A stretch of 44,462 nt of DNA from an uncultured Acidobacteriota bacterium (GTDB taxonomy: Bacteria > Acidobacteriota > Thermoanaerobaculia > UBA5066), in assembly GCA_903845115.1 (NCBI GenBank), contig CAIMWE010000138.1, positions 1 to 44,462 of the forward strand, given 5' to 3'. Below the pieces are notes generated by a model, which was given only the letters and a program-made list of their open reading frames with translations, was not told the DNA's origin and did not search any database. Within the stretch, counting starts at the first letter, position 1, and every line of letters begins with the position of its first letter. Below are positions 7,845-15,357 of the stretch, piece after piece. The position numbers and the translations under genes are program-made.

Positions 7845-10153
7845 GGCGCCTCTCCGTTCCCCCGGCCGCGCAGGGCCGCGAGGATCCGCTCGGGCGTGAA
7901 CGGGGCGCGGGGGAGCCGGATTCCACAGGCGTCGGCCAGGGCGTTGGCCACCGCCGGGACCGGGCCGTTGACGGCGATCTCGCCGACCCCCTTCAGACCG
8001 AAGGGCCCTGTCTCCTCGTGGACCGGGACGAAGAGGGTCTCGATCTCCGGGACGTCGACGGAGGTCGGGACGAGGTAGGTGCGGAGGCTCGAGGTCTCGA
8101 TCCGGCCGCCCTCCACGACGAGCTCCTCGGAGAGGGCGAGGCCGAGCCCCTGGGCCACCGCCCCCTGGACCTGCTGGGCGGCGAGCTGGGGGTTGACCAG
8201 GGCGCCGCAGTCCGTGACCGCGAGGTACCGGTCCACCTCCAGCTGGCCCGTCAGCTCGTCCACCTCGACGAGAGCGAGGTGCGCGCCGAACGCGAAGACC
8301 CGATGCGGGAAGCCGTGGAGCCGGATCGTCTCGCTCGCCCGCTGGCCGTCCGCCGCCACGGGCGCCCGCCAGCGGTGGACCGCGACCCGCTCCGGCTCCC
8401 CCATGGCCGACGCGAGACGCGAGAGCGGGATCTCCCGGCCGGTCGGGAGGTGCCGGACGGCGCCCGGGACGAGGGCCACTTCCTCGACGCCGCGCGCCAT
8501 CCAGAGGTCGGCGGCGCGCGCCACGATCCGCTCGCGGAGGAGCCGGGCCGCCCCGTCGAGCGCCTGGCCGAAGCTGTAGGTCGTGCGGCTGCCGGCCGAC
8601 GAGCCGCTCGGGAGGGTCCGGTCGGTGTCGGGAAGGACGAGCTCGACCGCGCCGGCCGGCTGGCCGAGGAGCGCCCCCGCGATCTGGGAGTTCGTCGAGA
8701 CGTTTCCTTGCCCCATGTCGGCGACGCCACAGAAGACGCGGAAGCGCCCGTCGGGAAGGAGCTCGACCTTCGCGTTGGCGACGTCGGGGACCACCGGCCC
8801 GTAGCCGGTGCCGTGCCAGAGGGCGGCGAGGCCGGCCCCGCGGCGCTTGAACGGTCCCGCCGCCGATTTCCACTCCTCTCGCCCCGTCCAGAGCGGGTGC
8901 CGCGCCACCTCGTCGAGGCAGTCGGCGAGGCCGACGGAGCAGAGGAGCGTGAAGCCGGTTCCCGTGACGTCGCCGCGCCGGAGCGCATTCCTCCGGCGGA
9001 ACTCGAGCCGGTCGATCCCGAGCCGGTTGGCGAGGAGGTCGACCGCCTGCTCCACCGCGGCGGTCACCTGCGTCACCCCGAAGCCGCGGAAGGCGCCGCC
9101 GATCGGGTTGTCGGTGTAGACCGCCCGGCCCGTCACGACGGAGTGCGAGACCCTGTAGGGGCCGGTCGCGTGCTCCATCCCCAGCTCGAGGACCGCCCCC
9201 CCGAGGTGGTCGTACGGTCCCTTGTCGAGCCGGAGGTCGGCCGAGGCGAACCGGAGGGTCCCGTTGGCCCGGGCCCCGAGCCGCACCGACATCCGGGCGG
9301 CGTGCCGCTTGGTGCCGGAGACGATCGACTCCTCGCGCCCCCAGCGCATGCGGACAGGCCGCCCGCCGGCGTGAAGGGCGGCGAGGACGAGGAAGGTCTG
9401 GACGGTGATGCCGTCCTTCCCGCCGAACCCGCCGCCCAGGTAGGGGGCCGAGATCCGGAGACGCGACGGGTCGAGGCCGAGCGCCTCGGCCACCTCCATC
9501 CGGTCGCGGTAGGGGGTCTGCGTCGAGCAGGTCAGCTCGACGCGCCCGTCCGCCGTCTCGACCGCCCAGCCGTTCTCGGTCTCGAGGTAGGCGTGCTCCT
9601 GGCGCGGCGTGGCGAACGCGAGCTCCACGGTCTCGTCGCACTCCGCCTCTCCCGCGGCGCCCGAGCCGGCGGTGAGGGTCCCCTCGAGGAGGACGTTCCC
9701 GCCGAGGTGGTCCGGGTGGAGGAGCGGCGCCCCCTCCGAGAGGGCGGATTCGACATCGAGGAGGGGCGGAAGGGGCTCGAGGTCCGCCTCCACGAGCGAA
9801 AGCGCCCGGGTCAGCGCCTCGGGCGTCGTGGCCACGACGAGGGCGACGGCGTCACCGGCGTGGCGGACCACCTCGTCGACGAGGACCGGCTGGTCGCGCC
9901 GGATCACCCCCTGGCGGTTCGTCCCCTTCACGTCCCGGTGGGTCAGGACCGCGACCACCCCCTCGACGGCGGCCGCCCGGTCGGTCCGGACGGCCGCGAC
10001 GCGAGCCCGGACGACGTCGGCCCGCCGGACGCCGGCCCAGAGCGCCCCCGCCGGGACCGTGTCGGCGGCGAAGAGGGGATCTCCGCGCGTCTTGGGGCCC
10101 GCGTCGGCCCGCGGGACCGCCACGCCGATCCGGAGCGGCTCGGAGGGCGTCAT
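7841..10153 (-). CDS. Molybdenum hydroxylase large (molybdopterin-binding) subunit, xanthine dehydrogenase family
   Basis: This 770-aa protein is a full-length large subunit. It has the N-terminal a/b hammerhead domain (GDPLFAADTVPAGALWAGV) and the cofactor-binding loops YLGGGFGGKDG, GGAFRGFG and GVADMGQGNVSTN. The catalytic glutamate sits in GVGEIAVNG at about residue 725. The AFRGFG loop places it with xanthine dehydrogenase-like enzymes rather than CO dehydrogenases, which have a Cys-containing active-site loop. Family members hydroxylate N-heterocycles or aldehydes; the actual substrate is unknown. No cofactor-insertion chaperone (XdhC/CoxF type) or molybdopterin gene is in the window. 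It overlaps both neighbours by 4 bp. Confidence 0.92.
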   Translation of the reverse strand: MTPSEPLRIGVAVPRADAGPKTRGDPLFAADTVPAGALWAGVRRADVVRARVAAVRTDRAAAVEGVVAVLTHRDVKGTNRQGVIRRDQPVLVDEVVRHAGDAVALVVATTPEALTRALSLVEADLEPLPPLLDVESALSEGAPLLHPDHLGGNVLLEGTLTAGSGAAGEAECDETVELAFATPRQEHAYLETENGWAVETADGRVELTCSTQTPYRDRMEVAEALGLDPSRLRISAPYLGGGFGGKDGITVQTFLVLAALHAGGRPVRMRWGREESIVSGTKRHAARMSVRLGARANGTLRFASADLRLDKGPYDHLGGAVLELGMEHATGPYRVSHSVVTGRAVYTDNPIGGAFRGFGVTQVTAAVEQAVDLLANRLGIDRLEFRRRNALRRGDVTGTGFTLLCSVGLADCLDEVARHPLWTGREEWKSAAGPFKRRGAGLAALWHGTGYGPVVPDVANAKVELLPDGRFRVFCGVADMGQGNVSTNSQIAGALLGQPAGAVELVLPDTDRTLPSGSSAGSRTTYSFGQALDGAARLLRERIVARAADLWMARGVEEVALVPGAVRHLPTGREIPLSRLASAMGEPERVAVHRWRAPVAADGQRASETIRLHGFPHRVFAFGAHLALVEVDELTGQLEVDRYLAVTDCGALVNPQLAAQQVQGAVAQGLGLALSEELVVEGGRIETSSLRTYLVPTSVDVPEIETLFVPVHEETGPFGLKGVGEIAVNGPVPAVANALADACGIRLPRAPFTPERILAALRGRGNGEAP

Positions 10154-11256
10154 TCCAGCGTCCTCCGGAGGGCGGCGACGAAGTCCTCCATCGCGTCGTG
10201 GCAGCCGATGCTGACGCGGATCCAGCCCGGGAACCGGAAGTCGGTCATCGCCCGGATCATCACCCCCTCGCGCATCAGCTTCCTGTAGGCGAGCGTGTCG
10301 CTGATCGGGAGCTCCACCATCACGAAGTTCCCTTCGCCTGAAGCGGTGGGGAGGCTCATCGCCCCCAGCTCGCTCAGTAAGTAGGCCTTCTCGCCGCGGA
10401 CGAGCGCCCGCGTCGCCGGGACGTGCTCCGGGTCGTCGAGCGCGGCGAGCGCCGCCTCCTGCGCGACGATGTTCACCGAGTAGACGATGCAGGTCCGCCG
10501 GACCGTATCGACGAGGTTCCTCTCCCCGATGAGGTAGCCGATCCGGAGGCCCGCCAGCCCCCACATCTTGGAGAAGGTCCGGAAGACGACGAGGTTCGGG
10601 TGTTCGGGGAGGAGGGAGATGCCTTCCGGGTAATCGGGCGACTCCACGAACTCCGCGTAGGCCTCGTCGAGGACGACGATGGTCCTTCCGTCGACCCGGG
10701 CCAGGAAGTCGAGGAGCGTCGCGCGGTCCCAGTAGGTCCCGGTCGGGTTGTTGGGGTTGCAGACGAAGACCACCTTCGTCCGCTCGTCGATCCTGGCCAG
10801 CATCCCCTCGACGTCGAAGCGTCCGTCACGCAGCGGGACGAGCCGCACCTCCACCCCGGAGAACCGGGCGGTCCACTCGTAGACGGCGAATGTCCGGTCG
10901 GCCGTGACGATGTTGTCCCCCTCCCGGCAGAACGCCTTCAGCACCAGACCGATCGTTTCGTTGGCGCCGTTGCCGAAGAGGATCTGATCCGGGTCGACGC
11001 CGAGTCGCTCGCCCAGCCTTCTCCGGAGGTAGAACGAGTCGCCGCTGGGGTAGACCGCGCCGAGAGGCGGGGGGAACCGGCGCAGCACCTCCTGGGCCGC
11101 CGCCGGCGGACCGAGGGGGTTCTCGTTGTTGTTGAGGCGATGGAGGCGGGAGACGCCGTAGAGCGCCATCAGCTCGGGGTCCGGCCGGCTCGGGACGTAC
11201 GCCTTGAACTGCCGGACGAACTCCGGGACGATGGCGTCGAGAACGAAAGAGGTCAT
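10150..11256 (-). CDS. hisC: HisC-like class I/II PLP aminotransferase (histidinol-phosphate aminotransferase family)
   Basis: This 368-aa fold-type I aminotransferase has the HisC/CobD look: LNNNENPLGPP near the N terminus, VCNPNNPTGTYW, VVLDEAYAEF, and the PLP lysine in TFSKMWGLAGLRIGY at about K230. The C-terminal arginine that binds substrate carboxylate or phosphate is in PGWIRVSIG. Family members transaminate histidinol phosphate, but no other histidine gene is nearby. The gene is wedged by ATGA overlaps between the RsbW/GNAT fusion and the molybdenum hydroxylase. I therefore infer a role in that operon's own pathway rather than in histidine synthesis; a second genomic hisC would support this. 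Confidence 0.85.
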   Translation of the reverse strand: MTSFVLDAIVPEFVRQFKAYVPSRPDPELMALYGVSRLHRLNNNENPLGPPAAAQEVLRRFPPPLGAVYPSGDSFYLRRRLGERLGVDPDQILFGNGANETIGLVLKAFCREGDNIVTADRTFAVYEWTARFSGVEVRLVPLRDGRFDVEGMLARIDERTKVVFVCNPNNPTGTYWDRATLLDFLARVDGRTIVVLDEAYAEFVESPDYPEGISLLPEHPNLVVFRTFSKMWGLAGLRIGYLIGERNLVDTVRRTCIVYSVNIVAQEAALAALDDPEHVPATRALVRGEKAYLLSELGAMSLPTASGEGNFVMVELPISDTLAYRKLMREGVMIRAMTDFRFPGWIRVSIGCHDAMEDFVAALRRTLE

Positions 11257-12566
11257 CGTCTCCCGGTCTCCGCCGCGAGCTGGAAGAGGAGGACGTCGCC
11301 GTTCCCGGCCCACGGGAGGATGAGCCGCGGGACGAATCCCGCCTCGAGGAGGGCGGGGGCGAACCCGGCGTGCGACGGCTCCCCGAGGTCCAGCTCGGCG
11401 AGGGGCCGCCGGAAGGAGTCGGCTGCGAGCGCGTCGACGAGCCCCCGGAGCATCTCCCGCGCGTCGGAGCCGAGCCAGAGCGGGGTGAGGCGAGCCTGGC
11501 CCGCCACGCGGTCGACCTCGGTCGCGAAGGCGGTCCCCCCGTCGCCGGAGGGGGGAGAGCCCGGGACGACGCGGACGACGCGGCCGAACGAGAGCCGCCG
11601 GAAGCTGTCGCGGACGAACGCCTCGACGGAGGGATGGACGTGGGCGACCCCGCCAGGGTCCTCGTCGAGCTGCCGGTATCGCGCCTCCACCGTCCGGGCC
11701 GTCCCGTCGGCGAGAGGGACCTCGAACGTTCCCAGGGGCTCCATCGCCCGCGAGGGGAGCGCGGAAGTCGGGCTGCGGGCGATCAGCCCCTCCAGGCCGG
11801 TACGCGCGAGCGAGCCGACGACCGCGTCCAAGAGGAGCGAAGCGACCCCCTCTACCGGCGGGTCCTGGAAGAGGAACGGGCCGAAGAGCCCCGCCATCCG
11901 GGCGCCGGCCGGGAGCCAGAAGAGGGCCCCGGCCAGCCGCCCGACCGCATCGGCCGCGACGACCGCGCCCAGGTCCCCGGCCGCCGCCATGCCGGCCACC
12001 TTCTCCGGACTCTCGAAGGCGCGCGGCCACTGCTCCGCCGGGTAGCGCGCGGCGGCGAGCCCGGCCGCCAGCGGGAACTCGTGCGGCTGCGCCGCGCGGG
12101 CCGAGACGGGTCCCTCGGGCCGCGGCTCGGGAGGAGGCGGAGCGGCCTTCGGGAAGCTCCGCTCCTTCGTCAGCGAAAGGAGGATCTGCTCGGCCCGGCG
12201 GGAGATCCGGAAGCGGTCGACCACCTGGGAGGCGATCGCCAGGGCGGTCCGCGAGAGGAGGGGGTCGTCGTCCGGCGTGGTCCGGAAGGTGAGGTTGAAC
12301 GGCCGAAAGTCGACGTGCTCCGGGGTGAAGCGGATCTCCACCTCGGCGCGCCAGCGGCTGCCGAGGATCCGGATGACGACCTCGCGCCCCGGCGCCCCCG
12401 ACAGGGCGAGGTGCGAGAAGACCTCCTCGGTCGCGACGCCGAGCGCACCGGCGTCCTCCTCCTTGAACCCGAGAGCCCGCGCCCCCTCGAGGGCCGCGGC
12501 GGAGACGAGGGGGACGAGCGACGGCAACGCGGCGAGGTGCAGCTCGGCGATCGTCCGGTCAGCCAC
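11253..12566 (-). CDS. RsbW/SpoIIAB-like domain fused to a degenerate double GNAT domain
   Basis: This 437-aa protein has an N-terminal ~135 residues resembling the anti-sigma serine-kinase fold (HATPase_c_2). It shows an EDAGALGVATEEVFSHLALS helix where the N-box belongs and a C-terminal LSLTKERSFP strand. The canonical N-box Asn and DxGxG are not evident, so ATP binding is doubtful. Residues ~155-435 resemble the two-domain GNAT protein at 4272-5345, ending in SHAGFAPALLEAGFVPRL and GDVLLFQLA. I chose the GTG at 12566 because GGGAGG lies 5-10 nt before it; the longer frame upstream is low-complexity. It overlaps the 76-aa gene by 8 bp and hisC by 4 bp. A sensory or scaffolding role is inference. 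Confidence 0.6.
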   Translation of the reverse strand: MADRTIAELHLAALPSLVPLVSAAALEGARALGFKEEDAGALGVATEEVFSHLALSGAPGREVVIRILGSRWRAEVEIRFTPEHVDFRPFNLTFRTTPDDDPLLSRTALAIASQVVDRFRISRRAEQILLSLTKERSFPKAAPPPPEPRPEGPVSARAAQPHEFPLAAGLAAARYPAEQWPRAFESPEKVAGMAAAGDLGAVVAADAVGRLAGALFWLPAGARMAGLFGPFLFQDPPVEGVASLLLDAVVGSLARTGLEGLIARSPTSALPSRAMEPLGTFEVPLADGTARTVEARYRQLDEDPGGVAHVHPSVEAFVRDSFRRLSFGRVVRVVPGSPPSGDGGTAFATEVDRVAGQARLTPLWLGSDAREMLRGLVDALAADSFRRPLAELDLGEPSHAGFAPALLEAGFVPRLILPWAGNGDVLLFQLAAETGRR

Positions 12567-12789
12567 GGGAGCCTCCCTTCCCCGCCGTCCCTTTCGCCCG
12601 GTCGCCCGGCGGCCCCGCGTCCTCGATCTCCCCGGCGAACCCCTCGGCGGTCGAAAGGGTCCGGAGCGAGACCGCGTCGCCACGTCTGCCACGGGTTTGC
12701 TCGCCCACGCTCATCAACGCCTCCTCCGCGGCCAGCTCGAGATCGCCGCCGCCGAACGGCGGAAGCCCGGCCCCGCCGGCCATTCCCAT
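12559..12789 (-). CDS. Small unknown protein, first gene of the Mo-hydroxylase operon
   Basis: This predicted 76-aa soluble protein is Gly/Ala/Glu-rich: a short N-terminal helix (DLELAAEEALMSVGEQTRGR) is followed by a disordered, charged tail. The ATG at 12789 has a strong GGGGGAG site upstream. The stop overlaps the GTG of the RsbW/GNAT gene by 8 bp, so it is well placed to couple translation into the operon. I recognise no family. It may be a small partner of the RsbW-like domain, since anti-sigma-like domains usually act on small proteins, but this rests on position only. A longer frame up to 12912 exists but lacks a better start. Confidence 0.5.
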   Translation of the reverse strand: MGMAGGAGLPPFGGGDLELAAEEALMSVGEQTRGRRGDAVSLRTLSTAEGFAGEIEDAGPPGDRAKGTAGKGGSRG

Positions 12790-12965
12790 GGCTGCCTCCC
12801 CCCCGCCGAAAGGACCCCTTCGAGGAAGGGGCCGTGGCCGTGAGGGAATTCTACGACCCCATGGAGATGGAGGAATGACGGGACAGCGTCGTACGCGGCG
12901 GTGTGCGTGCACGGAAGTCGCGCTGGATGGTGGAGAGGGATTCGAGGCTGCTGACTCGTCCGCTC
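12790..12965 (-). promoter_or_regulatory. Upstream region of the eight-gene operon
   Basis: This 176-bp region is the probable control region. On the minus strand a -10-like TAGAAT (12848-12853) lies about 60 bp before the first start codon; its -35 is poor. Between it and the gene is a perfect 7-bp hairpin with a 3-nt loop (12815-12831, CCCCTTC-GAG-GAAGGGG) that would lie in the 5' leader. It shares the string ACCCCTTCGAG with the nearby 61-bp palindrome. A leader-hairpin role in expression is inference. Confidence 0.35.
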
Positions 12966-13026
12966 AGAGGCTGTGAAGGAATCTGGAAGGGGCGCGCGAC
13001 CCCTTCGAGATTTCTTCACAGCCTCT
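12966..13026. repeat. 61-bp near-perfect palindrome at the 3' end of the DUF4143 ATPase gene
   Basis: Two 27-nt arms (12966-12992 and 13000-13026) are inverted repeats with 25 of 27 positions matching and a 7-nt CG-rich loop. The outer part reads AGAGGCTGTGAAG. The distal arm ends in the first base of the ATPase stop codon, so the mRNA would end in this hairpin. There is no T-tract. It could be a terminator-like structure, a REP-type element, or a very short palindromic MITE. Confidence 0.75.
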
Positions 13027-14264
13027 CAGGGGGCCCAGAGCGAGGGCAATGGCAGGAGCCAGAGCTTGTCGCCCGATGGCACGGCTCGATCTCCCAGGTA
13101 GAGCATCACCCCTGCCTGGAACCGGGCGCCGAGCTGGTCCCGAAGCGCGCGGAGCGCCGTGAAGTCCGCTGCCCCCACGCTCGTGCTCGCCTTGACCTCC
13201 ACGGCGGCCACCGAGCCGCTGGCCTGCTCGAGGATCACGTCCGCTTCCAGACCGGACGCCGCTCGGAAGTGGTGCAACGTCACCCCCTGTTCGCTCCAGG
13301 ACGCCTGCTTCCTGAGCTCTCCCACGACGAACGTCTCGAGGAACCGTCCAAGGAGCTGCCGGTCTCCGGCGAGCCGTCCGGCGCCAGCGCCGACGAGGTG
13401 ACACGCCAGGCCGGTATCCACGAAATGAAGCTTGGGGGCCTTGACCAGGCGCTGGCCGAGGTTGGCGGACCAGGCGGGAAGGCGGTGGACGAGAAAGACC
13501 GCTTCGAGAAGTCCGAGATAACGCGTCAGCGTCGTGTGCGGCAGTCCCGCGTCGCGCCCCACGTCCGAGAGGTTCAGGAGACCGGACGACCGTGCGGCGA
13601 GGATCTTGAGGAGGTTCGGGAGGGCGTGCAGCGCCTCCACCCGCGCCAGGTCCCGCACGTCCCTCTGCAGCAACGTGGAGATGTAGGACGCGAACCACGC
13701 CGCCCGGCGGTCGGCGCTCCCGCGCCGCGTGGCCTCCGGGTAGCCGCCGCACACCAGCCGCGACGGGAGGTCATCTCCTTCGGAGCGTCCCTTCTCCTCC
13801 CGGGTGCCGCTCCACGAGCCCCCGAAGAGCCGCGCCACGAAGCCTTCTCGTACGCCCGTCCGCTCGCCCGCCGAGAACGGAAAGAGAGGAATGACCTCCA
13901 TTCGCCCGACCAGCGATTCCGCCAGGCGCGGCAGGGTGAGGACGCTGGCAGAGCCGGTGAGCAGGAAGCGCCCGGGGCAACGATCCCGGTCCACCGACAG
14001 CTTGATGGCCGGGAAGAGCGCCGGCACCTTCTGGATCTCGTCGAGGACGACGGGCCCTCGAAGGTTGAGGATGAAGCCCTGGGGATCGGCGCTGGCGAGG
14101 GCCAGCGTGGCGGAGTCGTCGAGCGTGAAGTACCGGGCCCCGAGAGGATCGGCGATCGCCTGCGCGAGCGTGGTCTTGCCGGTCTGCCGGGCACCGTTGA
14201 GGAGGACGACGGGCGTATCCGACAGGGCGCGCTGGACCATCCCTGTAACATTTCGCCGGATCAT
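13026..14264 (-). CDS. AAA ATPase with DUF4143 nuclease-like C-terminal domain
   Basis: This 412-aa protein has the standard layout of AAA_14/DUF4143 proteins. The Walker A is LLNGARQTGKTT (Lys about 30) and the Walker B is VVLDEIQKVP. Sensor-like FLLTGSAS follows, then GGYPEA, then the DUF4143 domain with FVDTGLACHL, FLETFVVGELRKQ and the restriction-endonuclease-like ADVILEQ...VAAVEVKAS strand pair. Such solitary ATPases are common and patchily distributed in bacteria, and their biological role is not settled. I chose the ATG at 14264 because the family normally begins about there (MIRRNV) and a promoter-like element sits directly before it; an in-frame ATG exists at 14324. It is an isolated gene between a palindrome and tRNA-Ser. 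Confidence 0.85.
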   Translation of the reverse strand: MIRRNVTGMVQRALSDTPVVLLNGARQTGKTTLAQAIADPLGARYFTLDDSATLALASADPQGFILNLRGPVVLDEIQKVPALFPAIKLSVDRDRCPGRFLLTGSASVLTLPRLAESLVGRMEVIPLFPFSAGERTGVREGFVARLFGGSWSGTREEKGRSEGDDLPSRLVCGGYPEATRRGSADRRAAWFASYISTLLQRDVRDLARVEALHALPNLLKILAARSSGLLNLSDVGRDAGLPHTTLTRYLGLLEAVFLVHRLPAWSANLGQRLVKAPKLHFVDTGLACHLVGAGAGRLAGDRQLLGRFLETFVVGELRKQASWSEQGVTLHHFRAASGLEADVILEQASGSVAAVEVKASTSVGAADFTALRALRDQLGARFQAGVMLYLGDRAVPSGDKLWLLPLPSLWAP

Positions 14265-14299
14265 GGGGAAATTCTGACCGTTGCTTGGGGAAATTGCAA
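14265..14299 (-). promoter_or_regulatory. Promoter with paired GGGGAAATT repeats before the DUF4143 ATPase
   Basis: On the minus strand, TTGCAA (14294-14299), a 17-bp spacer and CAGAAT (14271-14276) form a sigma-70-like promoter. Its -10 ends 6 nt before the ATG, so a leaderless mRNA is predicted and no Shine-Dalgarno sequence is present. GGGGAAATT (plus strand) occurs twice, at 14265-14273 and 14287-14295, exactly 22 bp apart (two helical turns). One copy overlaps the -35 and the other the transcription start, a typical operator arrangement. Confidence 0.55.
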
Positions 14300-14475
14300 G
14301 ACAGAAGCGGCTCAGGACCGGCACTCGCCGACCCTTCGGGGTGCAACCGGGCCAGTTTCTTTTTCGGGATTCGAGGCTGACACTGCTCGGATCGCGCGGT
14401 CGCTCGACCCTGAGGGTGGGTTCGAACCCGCTCTGTCCCCCATGGGGGGGGCGGCGAAGGCGTGAAAGAATTAGA

Positions 14476-14565
14476 TGGCGGACAGGGTGGGATTTGAACC
14501 CACGGTAACCTTTCGGCTACACACGGCTTCCAACCGTGCTCCTTAAACCACTCGGACACCTGTCC
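14476..14565 (-). tRNA. tRNA-Ser (anticodon GGA)
   Basis: A complete 90-nt class II tRNA with encoded CCA. The acceptor stem GGACAGG pairs with CCTGTCC. The anticodon arm CACGG-TTGGAAG-CCGTG gives anticodon GGA (UCC/UCU). A long variable arm (GTAGCCGAAAGGTTAC) identifies Ser, and the T loop is TTCAAAT. A TTGACG (plus-strand 14610-14615) upstream may be its -35, though the -10 is weak. Its 3' end faces the DUF4143 gene. Confidence 0.95.
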
Positions 14566-14678
14566 ACAGCTTTCGAGCGGGCGGTAACCTTGCCCTCGAA
14601 GTCGCGATCCGTCAAGGGGGGCTCGTCGGATCGTGGAATGAGACCGAATGCCCCCCGAGAAACAGGAGACGACCGAAG

Positions 14679-15152
14679 ATGAGAACCAACCCGACCATGA
14701 CCCGGATGACCCTGATCCCGCTCCTGGCGATTTGCCTCTGGGCGCCCGCGCTGCCGGGCGACGAGGGAACGTTCCTGGAAAAGGAGGTGGCCGTCCCGCG
14801 GACCGAGAAGGTCCCGGTCGACCTGTCGTTCCAGAAGGCGACTCTCCTCTGGGTCGAGTCCCAGAACGACCCGCAGAGCAAGGACGTCAGGGACGCGGCC
14901 GAGAAGGACCCGAAAGACAAGACGTGGCTGCTGATCCGCTTCCACTACAGGAACGACGACTACCTCAAGCACCGCCTCCAGCTGCGGGTCGTCCTGCTGG
15001 GGGAGAAGGGCGAGGTCTTCGGGGAGGCGGGACGGAACGGGACCCTCGACCCCCAGCAGAAGGACGACACCTTCACCTTCCCGCTGCGCGTCAAGACCGT
15101 GGACTGGCCGCGGGCCGCGAAGCTGAAGGTTCTGGCGACGTTCCTGGACTGA
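14679..15152 (+). CDS. Small secreted protein of unknown function
   Basis: This 157-aa protein has an N-terminal signal peptide (MRTNPTMTRM, then hydrophobic LIPLLAICLWAPALPG). The ~125-residue mature part is rich in beta strands and charged residues (TWLLIRFHYRNDDYLKHRLQLRVVLL fold core, with TFPLRVKTVDWPRAAKLKVLATF at the end). It has no cysteines or lipobox. The ATG at 14679 is preceded by AGGAG about 10 nt upstream; in-frame ATGs at 14697 and 14706 are alternatives. It lies alone between tRNA-Ser and tRNA-Glu. I do not recognise the family; the strand pattern could be an immunoglobulin-like domain. Confidence 0.65.
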   Translation: MRTNPTMTRMTLIPLLAICLWAPALPGDEGTFLEKEVAVPRTEKVPVDLSFQKATLLWVESQNDPQSKDVRDAAEKDPKDKTWLLIRFHYRNDDYLKHRLQLRVVLLGEKGEVFGEAGRNGTLDPQQKDDTFTFPLRVKTVDWPRAAKLKVLATFLD

Positions 15153-15170
15153 AAGACGGCTGAAGATGGC

Positions 15171-15199
15171 TTGCCGCATGCGCCCGCGCGTGTTAGGCT
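15171..15199 (+). promoter_or_regulatory. Promoter for tRNA-Glu
   Basis: TTGCCG (15171-15176), a 17-bp spacer and TAGGCT (15194-15199) lie 40 bp before the mature tRNA-Glu 5' end, leaving a ~33-nt leader containing a GC hairpin. The same -10 hexamer, TAGGCT, is used in the candidate promoter at 42276. Confidence 0.5.
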
Positions 15200-15238
15200 C
15201 CCGTCCCCTCGCGGGAAATGGCCCGCGCTCGGGAGCAA

Positions 15239-15314
15239 GGCGCATTCGTCTAGCGGTCTAGGACGCCGCCCTCTCACGGCGGTAACACGGGTTCGAGTCC
15301 CGTATGCGCTACCA
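15239..15314 (+). tRNA. tRNA-Glu (anticodon CTC)
   Basis: A 76-nt tRNA with encoded CCA. The acceptor GGCGCAT pairs with ATGCGCT (terminal G-U). The anticodon arm CCGCC-CTCTCAC-GGCGG gives CTC (reads GAG). The T arm is ACGGG-TTCGAGT-CCCGT. The aldehyde dehydrogenase starts 44 bp after it and may be read from the same transcript. Confidence 0.95.
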
Positions 15315-15357
15315 GCCTCCCCTCCCGAGAGGACAAGCCGGATTCATGGAGGTGGTC

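Noticed and set aside
7569-10288. Long plus-strand ORFs antisense to the molybdenum hydroxylase genes
   Set aside because: They are shadows caused by high GC and strong third-position bias; translations are Arg/Gly/Glu-rich without motifs, while the minus-strand proteins carry all catalytic and cofactor motifs.
10150-11256. A histidine biosynthesis operon around hisC
   Set aside because: No other his gene is adjacent; all neighbours belong to the molybdenum-hydroxylase operon.
14410-14445. T-arm-like sequence (GGGTTCGAACCC) followed by CTCTGTCCCCCA, resembling a tRNA-Ser 3' end
   Set aside because: It lies in the opposite orientation to the intact tRNA-Ser, its T stem does not pair properly and no acceptor or anticodon arm precedes it. 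Too weak to call a tRNA pseudogene or an attachment site.
14281-14508. Plus-strand ORF of 75 aa spanning the tRNA-Ser region
   Set aside because: It reads antisense through the tRNA and the promoter of the DUF4143 gene and has no ribosome-binding site; a chance frame.
12966-14565. A tRNA-integrated genomic island carrying the DUF4143 gene
   Set aside because: No integrase gene and no direct repeat of the tRNA 3' end were found; one ATPase beside a palindrome is not enough.
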